NCBI RefSeq assembly: GCF_001476285.1
Contig: NZ_LDRU01000041.1
Location: 1 to 61,634, forward strand
Length of the DNA: 61,634 nt
Reading direction: 5' to 3'
Source: Microbacterium testaceum
GTDB lineage: Bacteria > Actinomycetota > Actinomycetes > Actinomycetales > Microbacteriaceae
This document shows positions 54,483-61,634 of this stretch, one piece after another. Both the position numbers and the translations under genes were made by a program. A model generated the notes under the pieces. It searched no databases and had not been told where the DNA came from. It saw only the letters and a list, made by a program, of their open reading frames with translations. Numbering within the stretch: position 1 is the first letter of the stretch; the number at the start of each line of letters is the position of its first letter.

Positions 54483-56249
54483 ATGACTTCCACACCGCTC
54501 ACCGGCCCCCACGATCTCGTGGAGGCCGCCGGCCACCCCCACGGGGGCGGCAACATGAAGCCCCACTACGACGACCGTCTCGCCAACGAAGACCTCGCGC
54601 CGCTGCGCAAGCAGAAGTGGTCGAGCTACAACATCTTCGCCTTCTGGATGAGCGACGTGCACTCGGTCGGCGGCTACGTCACCGCCGGTTCGCTGTTCGC
54701 CCTCGGTCTGCAGTCGTGGCAGGTGCTCGTCGCCCTCATCGCCGGCATCGTCATCGTGCAGGTCTTCGCGAACATGGTCGCCAAGCCCAGCCAGAAGACG
54801 GGTGTCCCGTACCCGGTGATCAACCGTGTGGTGTTCGGCATCCGGGGTGCGAACATCCCCGCGATCATCCGCGGGCTCATCGCGATCGCCTGGTACGGCG
54901 TGCAGACGTTCCTCGCCGCGGAGTCGCTGAACATCATCTTCCTGAAGTTCGTGCCGGGATCCGCGGCGCTGCTCGACGTCTCGTTCGCGGGTCTGTCGGC
55001 GCTCGGGTGGATCTCGTACGCGATCCTGTGGACCGCGCAGTTCCTGCTGTTCTGGAACGGGATGGAGGTCATCCGCCGCTTCATCGACTGGGCGGGCCCC
55101 GCCGTCTACGTCGTGATGATCGTGCTCGCGGTGTACCTCGTGTCGCAGGCCGGCATCCAGAACATCTCGTTCACCCTGTCGACGAACCAGCTCGACTTCT
55201 GGGCCTCGATCCCCGTGATGTTCGGTGCGATCGCGCTGGTCGTCTCGTACTTCTCGGGTCCGATGCTGAACTTCGGCGACTTCGCCCGGTACGGCAAGAG
55301 CTTCGCCGCCGTGAAGAAGGGCAACTTCTGGGGCCTGCCCGTCAACTTCGTGTTCTTCTCGCTGCTGACGGTCATCACGGCGTCGGCGACCGTGCCGGTG
55401 TTCGGCTCGCTCATCACCGACCCGATCAAGACGGTCGAGCAGATCGACACGCCCTTCGCGATCCTTCTCGGCGGCCTCACGTTCGTGACCGCCACGGTCG
55501 GCATCAACATCGTCGCGAACTTCATCTCGCCCGCCTTCGACTTCTCCAACGTCGCCCCGAAGAAGATCTCGTGGCGCGCGGGCGGAATGATCGCCGCGGT
55601 CGGCTCGACCTTCCTCATGCCGTGGAACTGGTACTCCAACAGCGACGCGATCCACTACTCGCTCGGCGTCCTCGGCGCGCTGATCGGGCCCCTCTTCGGC
55701 ATCCTGATCGCCGGCTACTACATCGCCGCCCGCCAGCGCGTGAAGGTCGACGCGATGTTCACGATGGATGCCAAGGGGCCCTACTGGTACCGCAACGGCT
55801 TCAACCCGAACGCGGTCAAGGCCGTCATCGTGGCGGGTGTTCCGACCGTGGCGATCGCCGTCTTCCCGAAGCTGTTCGCCGATCTGGGACTCTTCAACGT
55901 CTCGTGGATCAGCGACTACAGCTGGTTCATCGGCTGCGGCCTCGGCTACGTGCTCTTCCTGCTCTTCGAGCGTCTCGACCCGCGGGTGCCGACGTTCGAG
56001 GGCGAGACCGAGGGCATCTCGGACGGCACCGCGGATGCCGTGGAGACCCCCGCCGAGGCCGGGGCCGAGGCGCTGGTGCTGGCGCAGACGGCCGCGGATG
56101 CCGGGACCCCGGTGCCGGGCTCCGGAGCCGCGGCGCCCGCTGCGCCCGCGGTGCTCGCGCAGACGGTTCAGGATGCCGTCGTTCCGGAGCGCGGGACAGC
56201 AGCGCCCGGGCGCCCGACCGCCGCCGGCCCGCGCGAGGCGCTCGCGTGA
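54483..56249 (+). CDS. NCS1-family purine/allantoin/hydantoin permease
   Basis: 588 residues, 12 helices of the nucleobase:cation symporter-1 family, importing allantoin, hydantoin, uracil or a related ring. Family segments: LRKQKWSSYNIFAFWMSDVHSV-like start near 41, the GVPYPVINRVVFGIRGANIP loop (TM3), IAWYGVQTFLAAESLN and GPMLNFGDFARYGKS. An unusual tail of about 80 residues after the last helix is rich in Ala, Pro, Gly and Glu and contains repeated VLAQT. The stop overlaps the racemase start as GTGA. AGAGGAATGAC precedes ATG. Confidence 0.9.
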   Translation: MTSTPLTGPHDLVEAAGHPHGGGNMKPHYDDRLANEDLAPLRKQKWSSYNIFAFWMSDVHSVGGYVTAGSLFALGLQSWQVLVALIAGIVIVQVFANMVAKPSQKTGVPYPVINRVVFGIRGANIPAIIRGLIAIAWYGVQTFLAAESLNIIFLKFVPGSAALLDVSFAGLSALGWISYAILWTAQFLLFWNGMEVIRRFIDWAGPAVYVVMIVLAVYLVSQAGIQNISFTLSTNQLDFWASIPVMFGAIALVVSYFSGPMLNFGDFARYGKSFAAVKKGNFWGLPVNFVFFSLLTVITASATVPVFGSLITDPIKTVEQIDTPFAILLGGLTFVTATVGINIVANFISPAFDFSNVAPKKISWRAGGMIAAVGSTFLMPWNWYSNSDAIHYSLGVLGALIGPLFGILIAGYYIAARQRVKVDAMFTMDAKGPYWYRNGFNPNAVKAVIVAGVPTVAIAVFPKLFADLGLFNVSWISDYSWFIGCGLGYVLFLLFERLDPRVPTFEGETEGISDGTADAVETPAEAGAEALVLAQTAADAGTPVPGSGAAAPAAPAVLAQTVQDAVVPERGTAAPGRPTAAGPREALA

Positions 56250-56998
56250 GGATCCTGCTCATCAACCCCAACACCTCCCGGGCGATGACCGCGAAGATCG
56301 CGGACGCCGCCCGGGGGGTGGCGGGACCCGACGTGGTCGTCGACGCGGTCTGTCCCGCGGTCGGGGCGTCCGCGATCGAGAGCCACGTCGACGAGGTCGC
56401 CGCGGCGGCCGCGGTCGTCGAGCTGGTCGCGGCCGACCGCGACGGCGCGAGCCCCGCCGATGCCTACGTGATCGCGTGCTTCGGCGACCCTGGACTCGAC
56501 GCGGCGCGCGAGCTGGTCGACGCTCCCGTCGTCGGGATCGCCGAGGCCGCGATGCACCTGGCCGCGGTGTCGGGTCGGCACTTCGGGGTCGTCACGACAC
56601 TCAGCCGCACTCTCGGCCGTGCCCACGACCTCGTCGCGCGGTACGGCATGGAACGGGCGTGCGTGTCGCTCGCCGCGACCGGGATCCCCGTGCTCGACCT
56701 CGAGGAGACCGGGTCGCTCGCGGTCGAGACCATCGCGAGTCACAGCGCCGACGCCGCCGCGGGCGGAGCCGACGTCATCGTGCTCGGCTGCGCCGGCATG
56801 GCCGACCTCTGCGCCGAGCTGACGGCACGCGTCGGTGTCCCGGTCGTGGACGGGGTCGCGGCGGCGGTGGGGATGGCATCCGGGATGGTCCGCATGGGAC
56901 TCGGGACGAGCAAGCGCGACGAGTACGCGCTTCCGGCTCGTGGGGCAGCTGCGCCCACCCTTCCTCCCCAGGCGGCGAATCTCGAGGTGTTTGCATGA
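56246..56998 (+). CDS. hpxA: Asp/Glu/hydantoin racemase family protein (allantoin racemase, HpxA-like)
   Basis: 250 residues starting at GTG inside the permease stop (GTGA). It is a cofactor-independent racemase with the two catalytic cysteines in VIACFGDPGLD and VLGCAGMADL and the N-terminal RILLINPNTSRAMT. Next to allantoinase, its likely job is racemising allantoin, as HpxA does, so that both enantiomers can be used. Hydantoin racemase is the alternative. Confidence 0.85.
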   Translation: MRILLINPNTSRAMTAKIADAARGVAGPDVVVDAVCPAVGASAIESHVDEVAAAAAVVELVAADRDGASPADAYVIACFGDPGLDAARELVDAPVVGIAEAAMHLAAVSGRHFGVVTTLSRTLGRAHDLVARYGMERACVSLAATGIPVLDLEETGSLAVETIASHSADAAAGGADVIVLGCAGMADLCAELTARVGVPVVDGVAAAVGMASGMVRMGLGTSKRDEYALPARGAAAPTLPPQAANLEVFA

Positions 56999-57010
56999 AT
57001 GTTGATCACG

Positions 57011-57042
57011 GTTACATCTGCGAAACGCGGGGCGCTTAGCGT
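57011..57042 (+). promoter_or_regulatory. GlnR-type box and -10 of the allantoinase promoter
   Basis: GTTAC-ATCTGC-GAAAC (57011-57026) matches the GlnR pattern and resembles the box at 54374 base for base outside the spacer centre. TAGCGT (57037-57042) ends seven bases before the allantoinase ATG, so transcription would begin at or beside the start codon. This makes allantoinase a second nitrogen-controlled transcription unit. Confidence 0.6.
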
Positions 57043-57049
57043 GGCCGGT

Positions 57050-58384
57050 ATGAGCACACGGATCGCCGCACGACGGGTCTATCTCGACGGGGAGTTCCGC
57101 CCCGCGACAGTCGTGAGCGAGGGCGGGGTCATCACCGCGGTCGAGCCGTTCGACGCCGCGGCCGAGACGGTGCTGCCGGGCGATTCCGTGCTCCTGCCGG
57201 GCCTCGTCGACTCGCACGTGCACCTCGACGAACCGGGCCGCACCGAGTGGGAGGGCTTCGCGACCGGCACCGCCGCAGCCGCCGCCGGCGGCGTGACGAC
57301 CATCGTCGACATGCCGCTGAACAGCCTCCCTGTCACAACCACGACGGATGCTCTGGATGCCAAGCGCGCGGCCGCCGCGGGAAAGCTCGCGGTCGACGTC
57401 GCCTACTGGGGTGGCGCGGTGCCCGAGAATCTCGGATCCTTGCGCGAGCTCGCCGACGCCGGGGTCGTGGGTTTCAAGTGCTTCCTGTCGCCGAGCGGCA
57501 TCGACGAGTTCGGACATCTCGATGCCGAGCAGCTCGAGCGCTGCCTCGCCGAGCTCGCCACCTTCGACGGACTGCTGATCGTCCACGCCGAAGACCCCGC
57601 GCACCTGCACGCCGACGGCGCGCTCGGTCCGCGCTACCGCGATTTCGAGGCCAGCCGTCCGCCCCTGAGCGAGAGGGCGGCCATCCGCCGGGTCATCGAG
57701 GCCGCGCGCCGCACGGGCGCCCGAGCGCACATCGTCCACGTGGCCGACGGGGGAGCGCTCGACGACGTGCGCGCCGCCAAGGCCGAGGGCGTGCGGCTGA
57801 CGGTCGAGACCTGCCCGCATTACCTGACGCTCGACGCCGAGGCGGTGCCCGACGGGGCGGGCGCGTTCAAGTGCTGCCCTCCGATCCGCGGCGGTGACAA
57901 CCGCGACCTGCTGTGGGCCGGGATCGTCGACGGCACGATCGACGCGATCGTCAGCGACCACTCGCCGGCGACCGTGGAGCTGAAGGGCAACCCCGATTTC
58001 GGTCTCGCCTGGGGCGGGATCGCGGGCCTGCAGACCGGACTTTCGGCCGTGCACTCCACGGCCCGCGCCCGGGGCTTGGCGTTCGAGAGCATCCTGCCGC
58101 TCCTCACGACCGGGCCGGCCCGCATCGCGGGCCTCGACGGGCTCGGCGTCATCGAGCCGGGCGCCCCGGCGCACCTCGTCGCGTTCGCTCCCGATGAGGA
58201 GTTCGTCGTGGATGCCGCCGCCCTCGAGTACCGCAATCCGGTCTCACCGTGGCATGGGCAGACGCTCACGGGCGTCGTGCGAGAGACCTGGCTCCGCGGC
58301 GAGTCGGTGTACCGCCGCGGCTCCGCGGTGACGGAGCGCGGGGGACGCGAGATCCTGCGCGCAACCGCGGCGGTGGACGCGTGA
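57050..58384 (+). CDS. allB: Allantoinase
   Basis: 444-residue dihydroorotase-type amidohydrolase opening the hydantoin ring of allantoin to give allantoate. Metal ligands: DSHVHLDEPGR (HxH), the carboxylated lysine in GVVGFKCFLSPSG, HIVHVAD, and ETCPHYLTL, with the final Asp in IVSDHSPAT. The AllB marker TTIVDMPLNSLP is present. ATG is chosen from the -10 spacing; a longer frame opens 51 bases upstream. The stop overlaps the next start as GTGA. Confidence 0.94.
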   Translation: MSTRIAARRVYLDGEFRPATVVSEGGVITAVEPFDAAAETVLPGDSVLLPGLVDSHVHLDEPGRTEWEGFATGTAAAAAGGVTTIVDMPLNSLPVTTTTDALDAKRAAAAGKLAVDVAYWGGAVPENLGSLRELADAGVVGFKCFLSPSGIDEFGHLDAEQLERCLAELATFDGLLIVHAEDPAHLHADGALGPRYRDFEASRPPLSERAAIRRVIEAARRTGARAHIVHVADGGALDDVRAAKAEGVRLTVETCPHYLTLDAEAVPDGAGAFKCCPPIRGGDNRDLLWAGIVDGTIDAIVSDHSPATVELKGNPDFGLAWGGIAGLQTGLSAVHSTARARGLAFESILPLLTTGPARIAGLDGLGVIEPGAPAHLVAFAPDEEFVVDAAALEYRNPVSPWHGQTLTGVVRETWLRGESVYRRGSAVTERGGREILRATAAVDA

Positions 58385-59625
58385 GCGGTGGCGAGGCGCG
58401 CCGCGCCGCGTCCGAGGTCCCCGTCCCGATCCTGCAGCCCGGCACCGGTCCGATCCCCGGTGACCACTACCTCCCCGCGACCCCGACCACCGTCCTCTGG
58501 GGGCGTCTGCCCTGCGCCGTCGATGCCGCCGTGCTCGAGATCGCGTCCGGCGAGACCGTGACCTTCGACACCGTCAGCCACGAGGGAATCCTCGACGATC
58601 AGGGCAAAGACCCGGGCGCGTACTTCGCGACCCACGGGGTGCCGCGCGAACAGGTGCTCGACGATGCGGTCGAGATCGCGGCATCCGTTCTCCGCGATCC
58701 CGTCGCCGATGGACCCCACGTCGTCGTCGGGCCCGTGCACGTGACGGGAGCGCACCCGGGCGACCTGCTCAAGATCACCGTCGAGACCCTCGTGCCGCGC
58801 GTGCCGTACGGCGTGATCTCGAACCGCCACGGCAAGGGCGCGCTCGTCGGAGAGCTGCCGCGCGGTGAGCACAACGTCAGCGTGTTCGCGGCGGTCGCCG
58901 AGCGCGAGGGCGCCTTGCACGGAACGCTTCCCATCGTCGAGGGCGGCGAGCCCGTCGTGGCGTTCCCGCTCGCGCCGTTCCTCGGGACGATGGGCGTCGC
59001 GGTCGCGGATGACGAGCGCCCCCACTCGGTCCCGCCCGGTACGCACGGCGGCAACATCGACATCAACCTCCTCGTCGAGGGCGCCACGCTGTTCCTCCCC
59101 GTCCAGGTCGAGGGCGCGCTCGCGTACGTCGGTGATCCGCACTTCGCGCAGGGCGACGGCGAGGTGGCGCTCACCGCCCTCGAGGCCTCGCTGCGCGCCA
59201 CGCTGCGCTTCGAGGTGATCCCCGCGGATGCCGCCCGCGCGGCGTTCGGTGAGGTCACCGGGCCGCTGGTCCGGACGCCGGAGTACCTCGTCCCGACCGG
59301 GATGGACGTCGACCTCGACGAGGCGATGCGCGCGTGCGTCCGCGCCTCGCTCGCTCTGCTGAACGGGCGGTGGGGGATGGACGAGCACGTCGCCTACGCC
59401 TACCTCAGCGCCGCGACCGATTTCGACATCTCGCAGGTCGTCGACATCGTGTCGGGAGTGCACGCGCGGATCCGCGAGGCGGACTTCGCGGGCGTGCCGT
59501 CGATGGAGCCCGAGGGCGTGGCATCCGGGCTCCGGTCTTCAGTGTCCAAAACACCCGGAGGTTTCGCCGAGGAGTCCGGGTTTCTTGGACACTCAACGCC
59601 TGAGCGCGAAGGAGACACCGCATGA
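58381..59625 (+). CDS. FmdA/AmdA-type acetamidase-formamidase with repeat-encoded tail
   Basis: 414 residues. It belongs to the acetamidase/formamidase family, releasing ammonia from small amides. Family motifs: TVSHEGILDDQGKDP, the GPVHVTGAHPGDLLKI segment, SVPPGTHGGNIDINLL, VGDPHFAQGDGEV and MDEHVAYAYLSAATDFDISQ. The core ends near residue 380. The last 30 or so residues are encoded by a family-1 hairpin (copy F), giving SVSKTPGGFAEESGFLGHST. In the ureide operon it may act on an allantoate breakdown product; the substrate is unproven. It overlaps both neighbours (GTGA, ATGA). Confidence 0.85.
   Translation: MSGGEARRAASEVPVPILQPGTGPIPGDHYLPATPTTVLWGRLPCAVDAAVLEIASGETVTFDTVSHEGILDDQGKDPGAYFATHGVPREQVLDDAVEIAASVLRDPVADGPHVVVGPVHVTGAHPGDLLKITVETLVPRVPYGVISNRHGKGALVGELPRGEHNVSVFAAVAEREGALHGTLPIVEGGEPVVAFPLAPFLGTMGVAVADDERPHSVPPGTHGGNIDINLLVEGATLFLPVQVEGALAYVGDPHFAQGDGEVALTALEASLRATLRFEVIPADAARAAFGEVTGPLVRTPEYLVPTGMDVDLDEAMRACVRASLALLNGRWGMDEHVAYAYLSAATDFDISQVVDIVSGVHARIREADFAGVPSMEPEGVASGLRSSVSKTPGGFAEESGFLGHSTPEREGDTA
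59539..59596. repeat. Family-1 palindromic element, copy F, inside a coding frame
   Basis: CAGTGTCCAAAACACCCGGA pairs with TCCGGGTTTCTTGGACACTC with two mismatches. It lies within the 3' end of the FmdA-like gene and is read in frame. Its right arm has the GGGTTTCTTGG variant found elsewhere only in copy G. Confidence 0.85.
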
Positions 59626-59867
59626 CCCCCGCCCTCGCCGCCGCGATCGCCCGCGCCGAAAACTCGGGCGCGCCGGGTCGCGCCCTGCGTCCCGATGCCG
59701 CCGCGCTGTCCGCCGCGGCGCGCTTTGCTGCCGCGCGCTCTGTCGCCGCGCGCTCTGTCGCTTCAGTGTCCAAAACACCCGGACGTTTTTCCGAAGAGTC
59801 CGGGTTTCTTGGACACTCGACCGACCAGCCCGACGGTGACGCACGCAGGAACGGACGACGGCCATGA
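59622..59867 (+). CDS. Small Ala-rich ORF between two amidase genes
   Basis: The predicted product is 81 residues. GAAGGAG lies seven bases before the ATG; the start overlaps the FmdA-like stop (ATGA) and the stop overlaps the next start (ATGA), which argues for real translation. The first 48 residues are Ala/Arg-rich with a duplicated AARSVA. Residues 49-67 are encoded by hairpin copy G and read SVSKTPGRFSEESGFLGHST, nearly the same as the FmdA-like tail. The place directly before an AtzE-like amidase is that of the small subunit AtzG, but I see no sequence likeness. It could be a coupling spacer rather than a protein gene. Confidence 0.45.
   Translation: MTPALAAAIARAENSGAPGRALRPDAAALSAAARFAAARSVAARSVASVSKTPGRFSEESGFLGHSTDQPDGDARRNGRRP
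59764..59818. repeat. Family-1 palindromic element, copy G, inside a small ORF
   Basis: CAGTGTCCAAAACACCCGGAC pairs with GTCCGGGTTTCTTGGACACTCG with two mismatches. It is 225 bases from copy F, with the same variant right arm and reading frame, so the two look like a local duplication. Confidence 0.85.
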
Positions 59868-61438
59868 CGGATGCCACGATCCCGGCCGAACTCCGCGACG
59901 CCTTCGACGCGTACGAGCGCGCGATCGTCGCGAACGACCTCGACGCTCTCGACGCCTTCTTCGCCCCGGGGTCCGACACACTCCGCGGCGACCCCGCGGG
60001 GCTGCTCGTCGGACACGACGCGATCAGCGGGTTCCGCTCGCTCCGCGGCGGAGTCCCGCCGCGCGACATCACCGACGTGCACTACCGCCCGCTCGGGCCC
60101 GACGTCGCCCTGCTCATGTCGGTCTCGCGCTTCCGCGGCGGGGGCCGGGGCCTGCAGACGCAGGTGTGGCAGCGCATCGACGGCAGCTGGCTCATCACCG
60201 CGGCCCACGTCGCCCCTCGCACGCCTGCGCTCGACCGGTCCATCTGGCGGAGCGTCGGCGACCCCTTCCAGCAGGGCGCGTGGGAAGGTCCGCTCGCGGG
60301 ACTCACCGTCGCGGTGAAAGACCTGTTCGCGATCGCGGGTTTCCGCATCGGGGCGGGCAACCCGACCTACCTCGAGGGTGCACGGCCTGAGAAGGTCACC
60401 GCGCCCGCCGTCGCCGACCTGCTGCGCGCCGGAGCGTCACTGCGCGGCATCGCCCGCACCGACGAGTTCGCCTACTCGATCGCCGGCGACAACGTGCACT
60501 ACGGCACCCCACCCAACGGTGCGGTCGTCGGGGCGCTCCCCGGCGGATCGTCGAGCGGCCCCGCATCTGCCGTCGCCGTGGGACACGCCGACATCGGCCT
60601 CGCCACCGATACCGCCGGATCCATTCGCGTCCCCGCGTCGTACCAGGGCCTCTGGGGCCTGCGCACGACGCATGACCTCGTCCCGCGGCAGGGCATGCTG
60701 CCGCTCGCTCAGTCTTTCGACACGATCGGCTGGCTCACCCGCGACGGCGACACGCTCGAGCGCGTGGCCGAGTGGTGCCTCAGCTACGACGGCTCGGCGT
60801 CGACCGAGAACGTCTACGGCGCCTCCGGCGGCGACCTGCCGTGGCGGTTCCTCGTCCCCGACGAGATCCTCGCGTGCGTCGAACCGGCGACCCGCGAGGC
60901 GTTCTCGAAGCTGTTGGCCGCGCTCTCGGCATCCGACGATCCGCCGCCCTTCCGTGCCGTCGAAACGGGCGATCTGGATGCCGCCTTCACGGCGTTCCGC
61001 ACGGTGCAGGGTGCCGAAGCCTGGCGCAACAACGGCGAGTGGCTTCGGGCGCACCCCGGGGCGGTGGGCCCGGCGGTCGCCGAGCGCTTCGCCGTCGCGG
61101 CGCGGATCACCCCCGCCGACGAAGACGCGGCGCGTCGAGACCTCGAACCGATCGCGGCGCACCTGGCCGAGCTCGTCGACGGGGCCGTCCTCGTGTTCCC
61201 GACCGTTCCGGGCCCCGCGCCGCAGCGCACGGCCGATGTCGACGCCGTCCGCGCGGCGACCCTGCGCATGACGGCTCCGGCCGCGATCGCGGGCCTTCCC
61301 TCGATCTCCGTACCGCTCCTGACGGTCGACGGCGCACCCGTCGGCGTGTGCCTCGTGTCGCGCGCGGGCACCGACATCGCACTGGTGCGCCTGGCCCGGC
61401 GCCTGGCGGCCCTGGTCGAGGCGGGGGTCGGCCGATGA
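59864..61438 (+). CDS. AtzH-like domain fused to amidase-signature hydrolase
   Basis: 524 residues. Residues 1-125 form a SnoaL-like AtzH/DUF3225 domain (DAYERAIVANDLDALDAFF, the FRGGGRGLQTQVWQRIDGSW strand, ITAAHVA). Residues 135-520 are an amidase-signature enzyme with Lys152 in AVKDLF, cis-Ser S229 in PGGSSSGPAS and nucleophile S253 in DTAGSIRVPAS. In cyanuric-acid degradation AtzE (amidase) and AtzH are separate; here they are one chain. In this operon it could deamidate or decarbamoylate a ureide product such as ureidoglycolate or oxamate. The start overlaps the small ORF by ATGA. Confidence 0.82.
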   Translation: MTDATIPAELRDAFDAYERAIVANDLDALDAFFAPGSDTLRGDPAGLLVGHDAISGFRSLRGGVPPRDITDVHYRPLGPDVALLMSVSRFRGGGRGLQTQVWQRIDGSWLITAAHVAPRTPALDRSIWRSVGDPFQQGAWEGPLAGLTVAVKDLFAIAGFRIGAGNPTYLEGARPEKVTAPAVADLLRAGASLRGIARTDEFAYSIAGDNVHYGTPPNGAVVGALPGGSSSGPASAVAVGHADIGLATDTAGSIRVPASYQGLWGLRTTHDLVPRQGMLPLAQSFDTIGWLTRDGDTLERVAEWCLSYDGSASTENVYGASGGDLPWRFLVPDEILACVEPATREAFSKLLAALSASDDPPPFRAVETGDLDAAFTAFRTVQGAEAWRNNGEWLRAHPGAVGPAVAERFAVAARITPADEDAARRDLEPIAAHLAELVDGAVLVFPTVPGPAPQRTADVDAVRAATLRMTAPAAIAGLPSISVPLLTVDGAPVGVCLVSRAGTDIALVRLARRLAALVEAGVGR

Positions 61439-61634
61439 CCCGCCTCGATCCGTCGCCTCACCGTGCGAAACTCCTGACATTTCGCCCTCAGATGGCGACC
61501 AAACCCACTCCGGTCGCGTTCATCGTGCGTTCTTCAGGAGTTCGGCCCGCTCACCCTGGGCCGACGACCCGGACTCGGCGCCCCGGCTCCTCGCCCGGCG
61601 CTGGCGCGGCGCACCGAGCGAAACTCCTGAGATT
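61435..61634 (+). CDS. Partial ORF at the window edge, reading through family-2 repeats
   Basis: The ATG overlaps the amidase stop (ATGA), and the frame stays open for all 66 codons to the edge, beginning MTRLDPSPHRAKLLTFRPQ. Two of its segments (HRAKLL) come from the left arms of family-2 elements. Composition is Pro/Arg/Thr-rich and protein-like features are absent, so it may be a chance frame. It is listed because of the coupling pattern seen at every other junction of this operon. Confidence 0.2.
   Translation, partial: MTRLDPSPHRAKLLTFRPQMATKPTPVAFIVRSSGVRPAHPGPTTRTRRPGSSPGAGAAHRAKLLR
61466..61544. repeat. Family-2 palindromic element, copy 3
   Basis: CGAAACTCCTGA at the left pairs with TCAGGAGTTCG at the right with one base missing. 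The interior of about 56 bases differs from the other copies. It begins 28 bases after the amidase stop. Confidence 0.75.
61619..61634. repeat. Left arm of a further family-2 element, cut by the window end
   Basis: CGAAACTCCTGAGATT repeats the 14-base left arm of copy 1 except for the last bases. If the element is complete, its right arm lies some 65-75 bases beyond the window. Confidence 0.6.

Overview
The window is high-GC (about 70 % by eye) actinobacterial DNA. Codon use, the leaderless-type starts, the gene families (KdpFABC, YcnI/CopC, WS/DGAT, PF13845-type membrane protein, HpxO urate hydroxylase) and the protein style suggest a Microbacterium or close Microbacteriaceae chromosome. This is an inference from style; no rRNA or other marker gene is present. 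I see no phage, IS, CRISPR or tRNA.

Layout. (1) 1-8.4 kb: potassium uptake. kdpFABC on the minus strand is preceded by a translationally coupled small membrane ORF; then arfB, a PLDc_N membrane protein and a KimA-type K+ importer. (2) 8.6-16.7 kb: a sugar-uptake locus around a SorC-family regulator, with an RbsABC-type transporter, FGGY kinase, FSA-type aldolase, Rpe-like epimerase and KpsF/GutQ-like SIS isomerase. (3) 16.8-25 kb: serine hydrolase, secreted ricin-type lectin, WS/DGAT acyltransferase, a copper-linked trio (membrane protein, YcnI, CopC), zinc metallopeptidase and a small membrane protein. (4) 24.9-34.2 kb: a LacI-controlled alpha-galactoside locus (GH36, ABC importer, LacI) divergent from a large secreted clan-A glycosidase, with two LacI-type operators between them. 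(5) 34.3-42.2 kb: M20D hydrolase, FAD reductase, septum-formation-domain membrane protein, LacI plus GH13 alpha-glucosidase, apt. (6) 42.3-46.3 kb: TetR divergent from an APC permease and an amidohydrolase, with a long operator. (7) 46.4-61.6 kb: purine/ureide catabolism. hpxO-uraH-uraD (urate to allantoin) is on the minus strand. The plus strand carries an NCS1 permease, ureide racemase, allantoinase, FmdA-like amidase, a small ORF and an AtzH-amidase fusion, under an XRE-cupin regulator and two sites that fit the GlnR nitrogen-control box. Two very large secreted proteins lie between the two halves.

The most unusual signal lies between and partly inside the genes: three unrelated families of dispersed palindromic elements. 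Family 1 is about 55-65 bp with TGAGTGTCC/GGACACTCA ends, seven copies plus a fragment. Family 2 is about 80-90 bp with CGAAACTCCTGA ends, three copies plus a partial one at the right edge. Family 3 is about 66 bp with GCGGAGT/ACTCCGC ends, three copies, two of them in a 127-bp tandem duplication. They sit in convergent, divergent and co-directional gaps. Two family-1 copies are read in frame in adjacent ORFs of the allantoin operon and encode nearly the same peptide. In addition the heptamer GGATGCC/GGCATCC is strongly over-represented throughout.

Coordinates were read by eye from the numbered sequence, and start codons were chosen from ribosome binding sites, overlaps or -10 boxes as stated in each entry. 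No database search was run; family names rest on recognised motifs.
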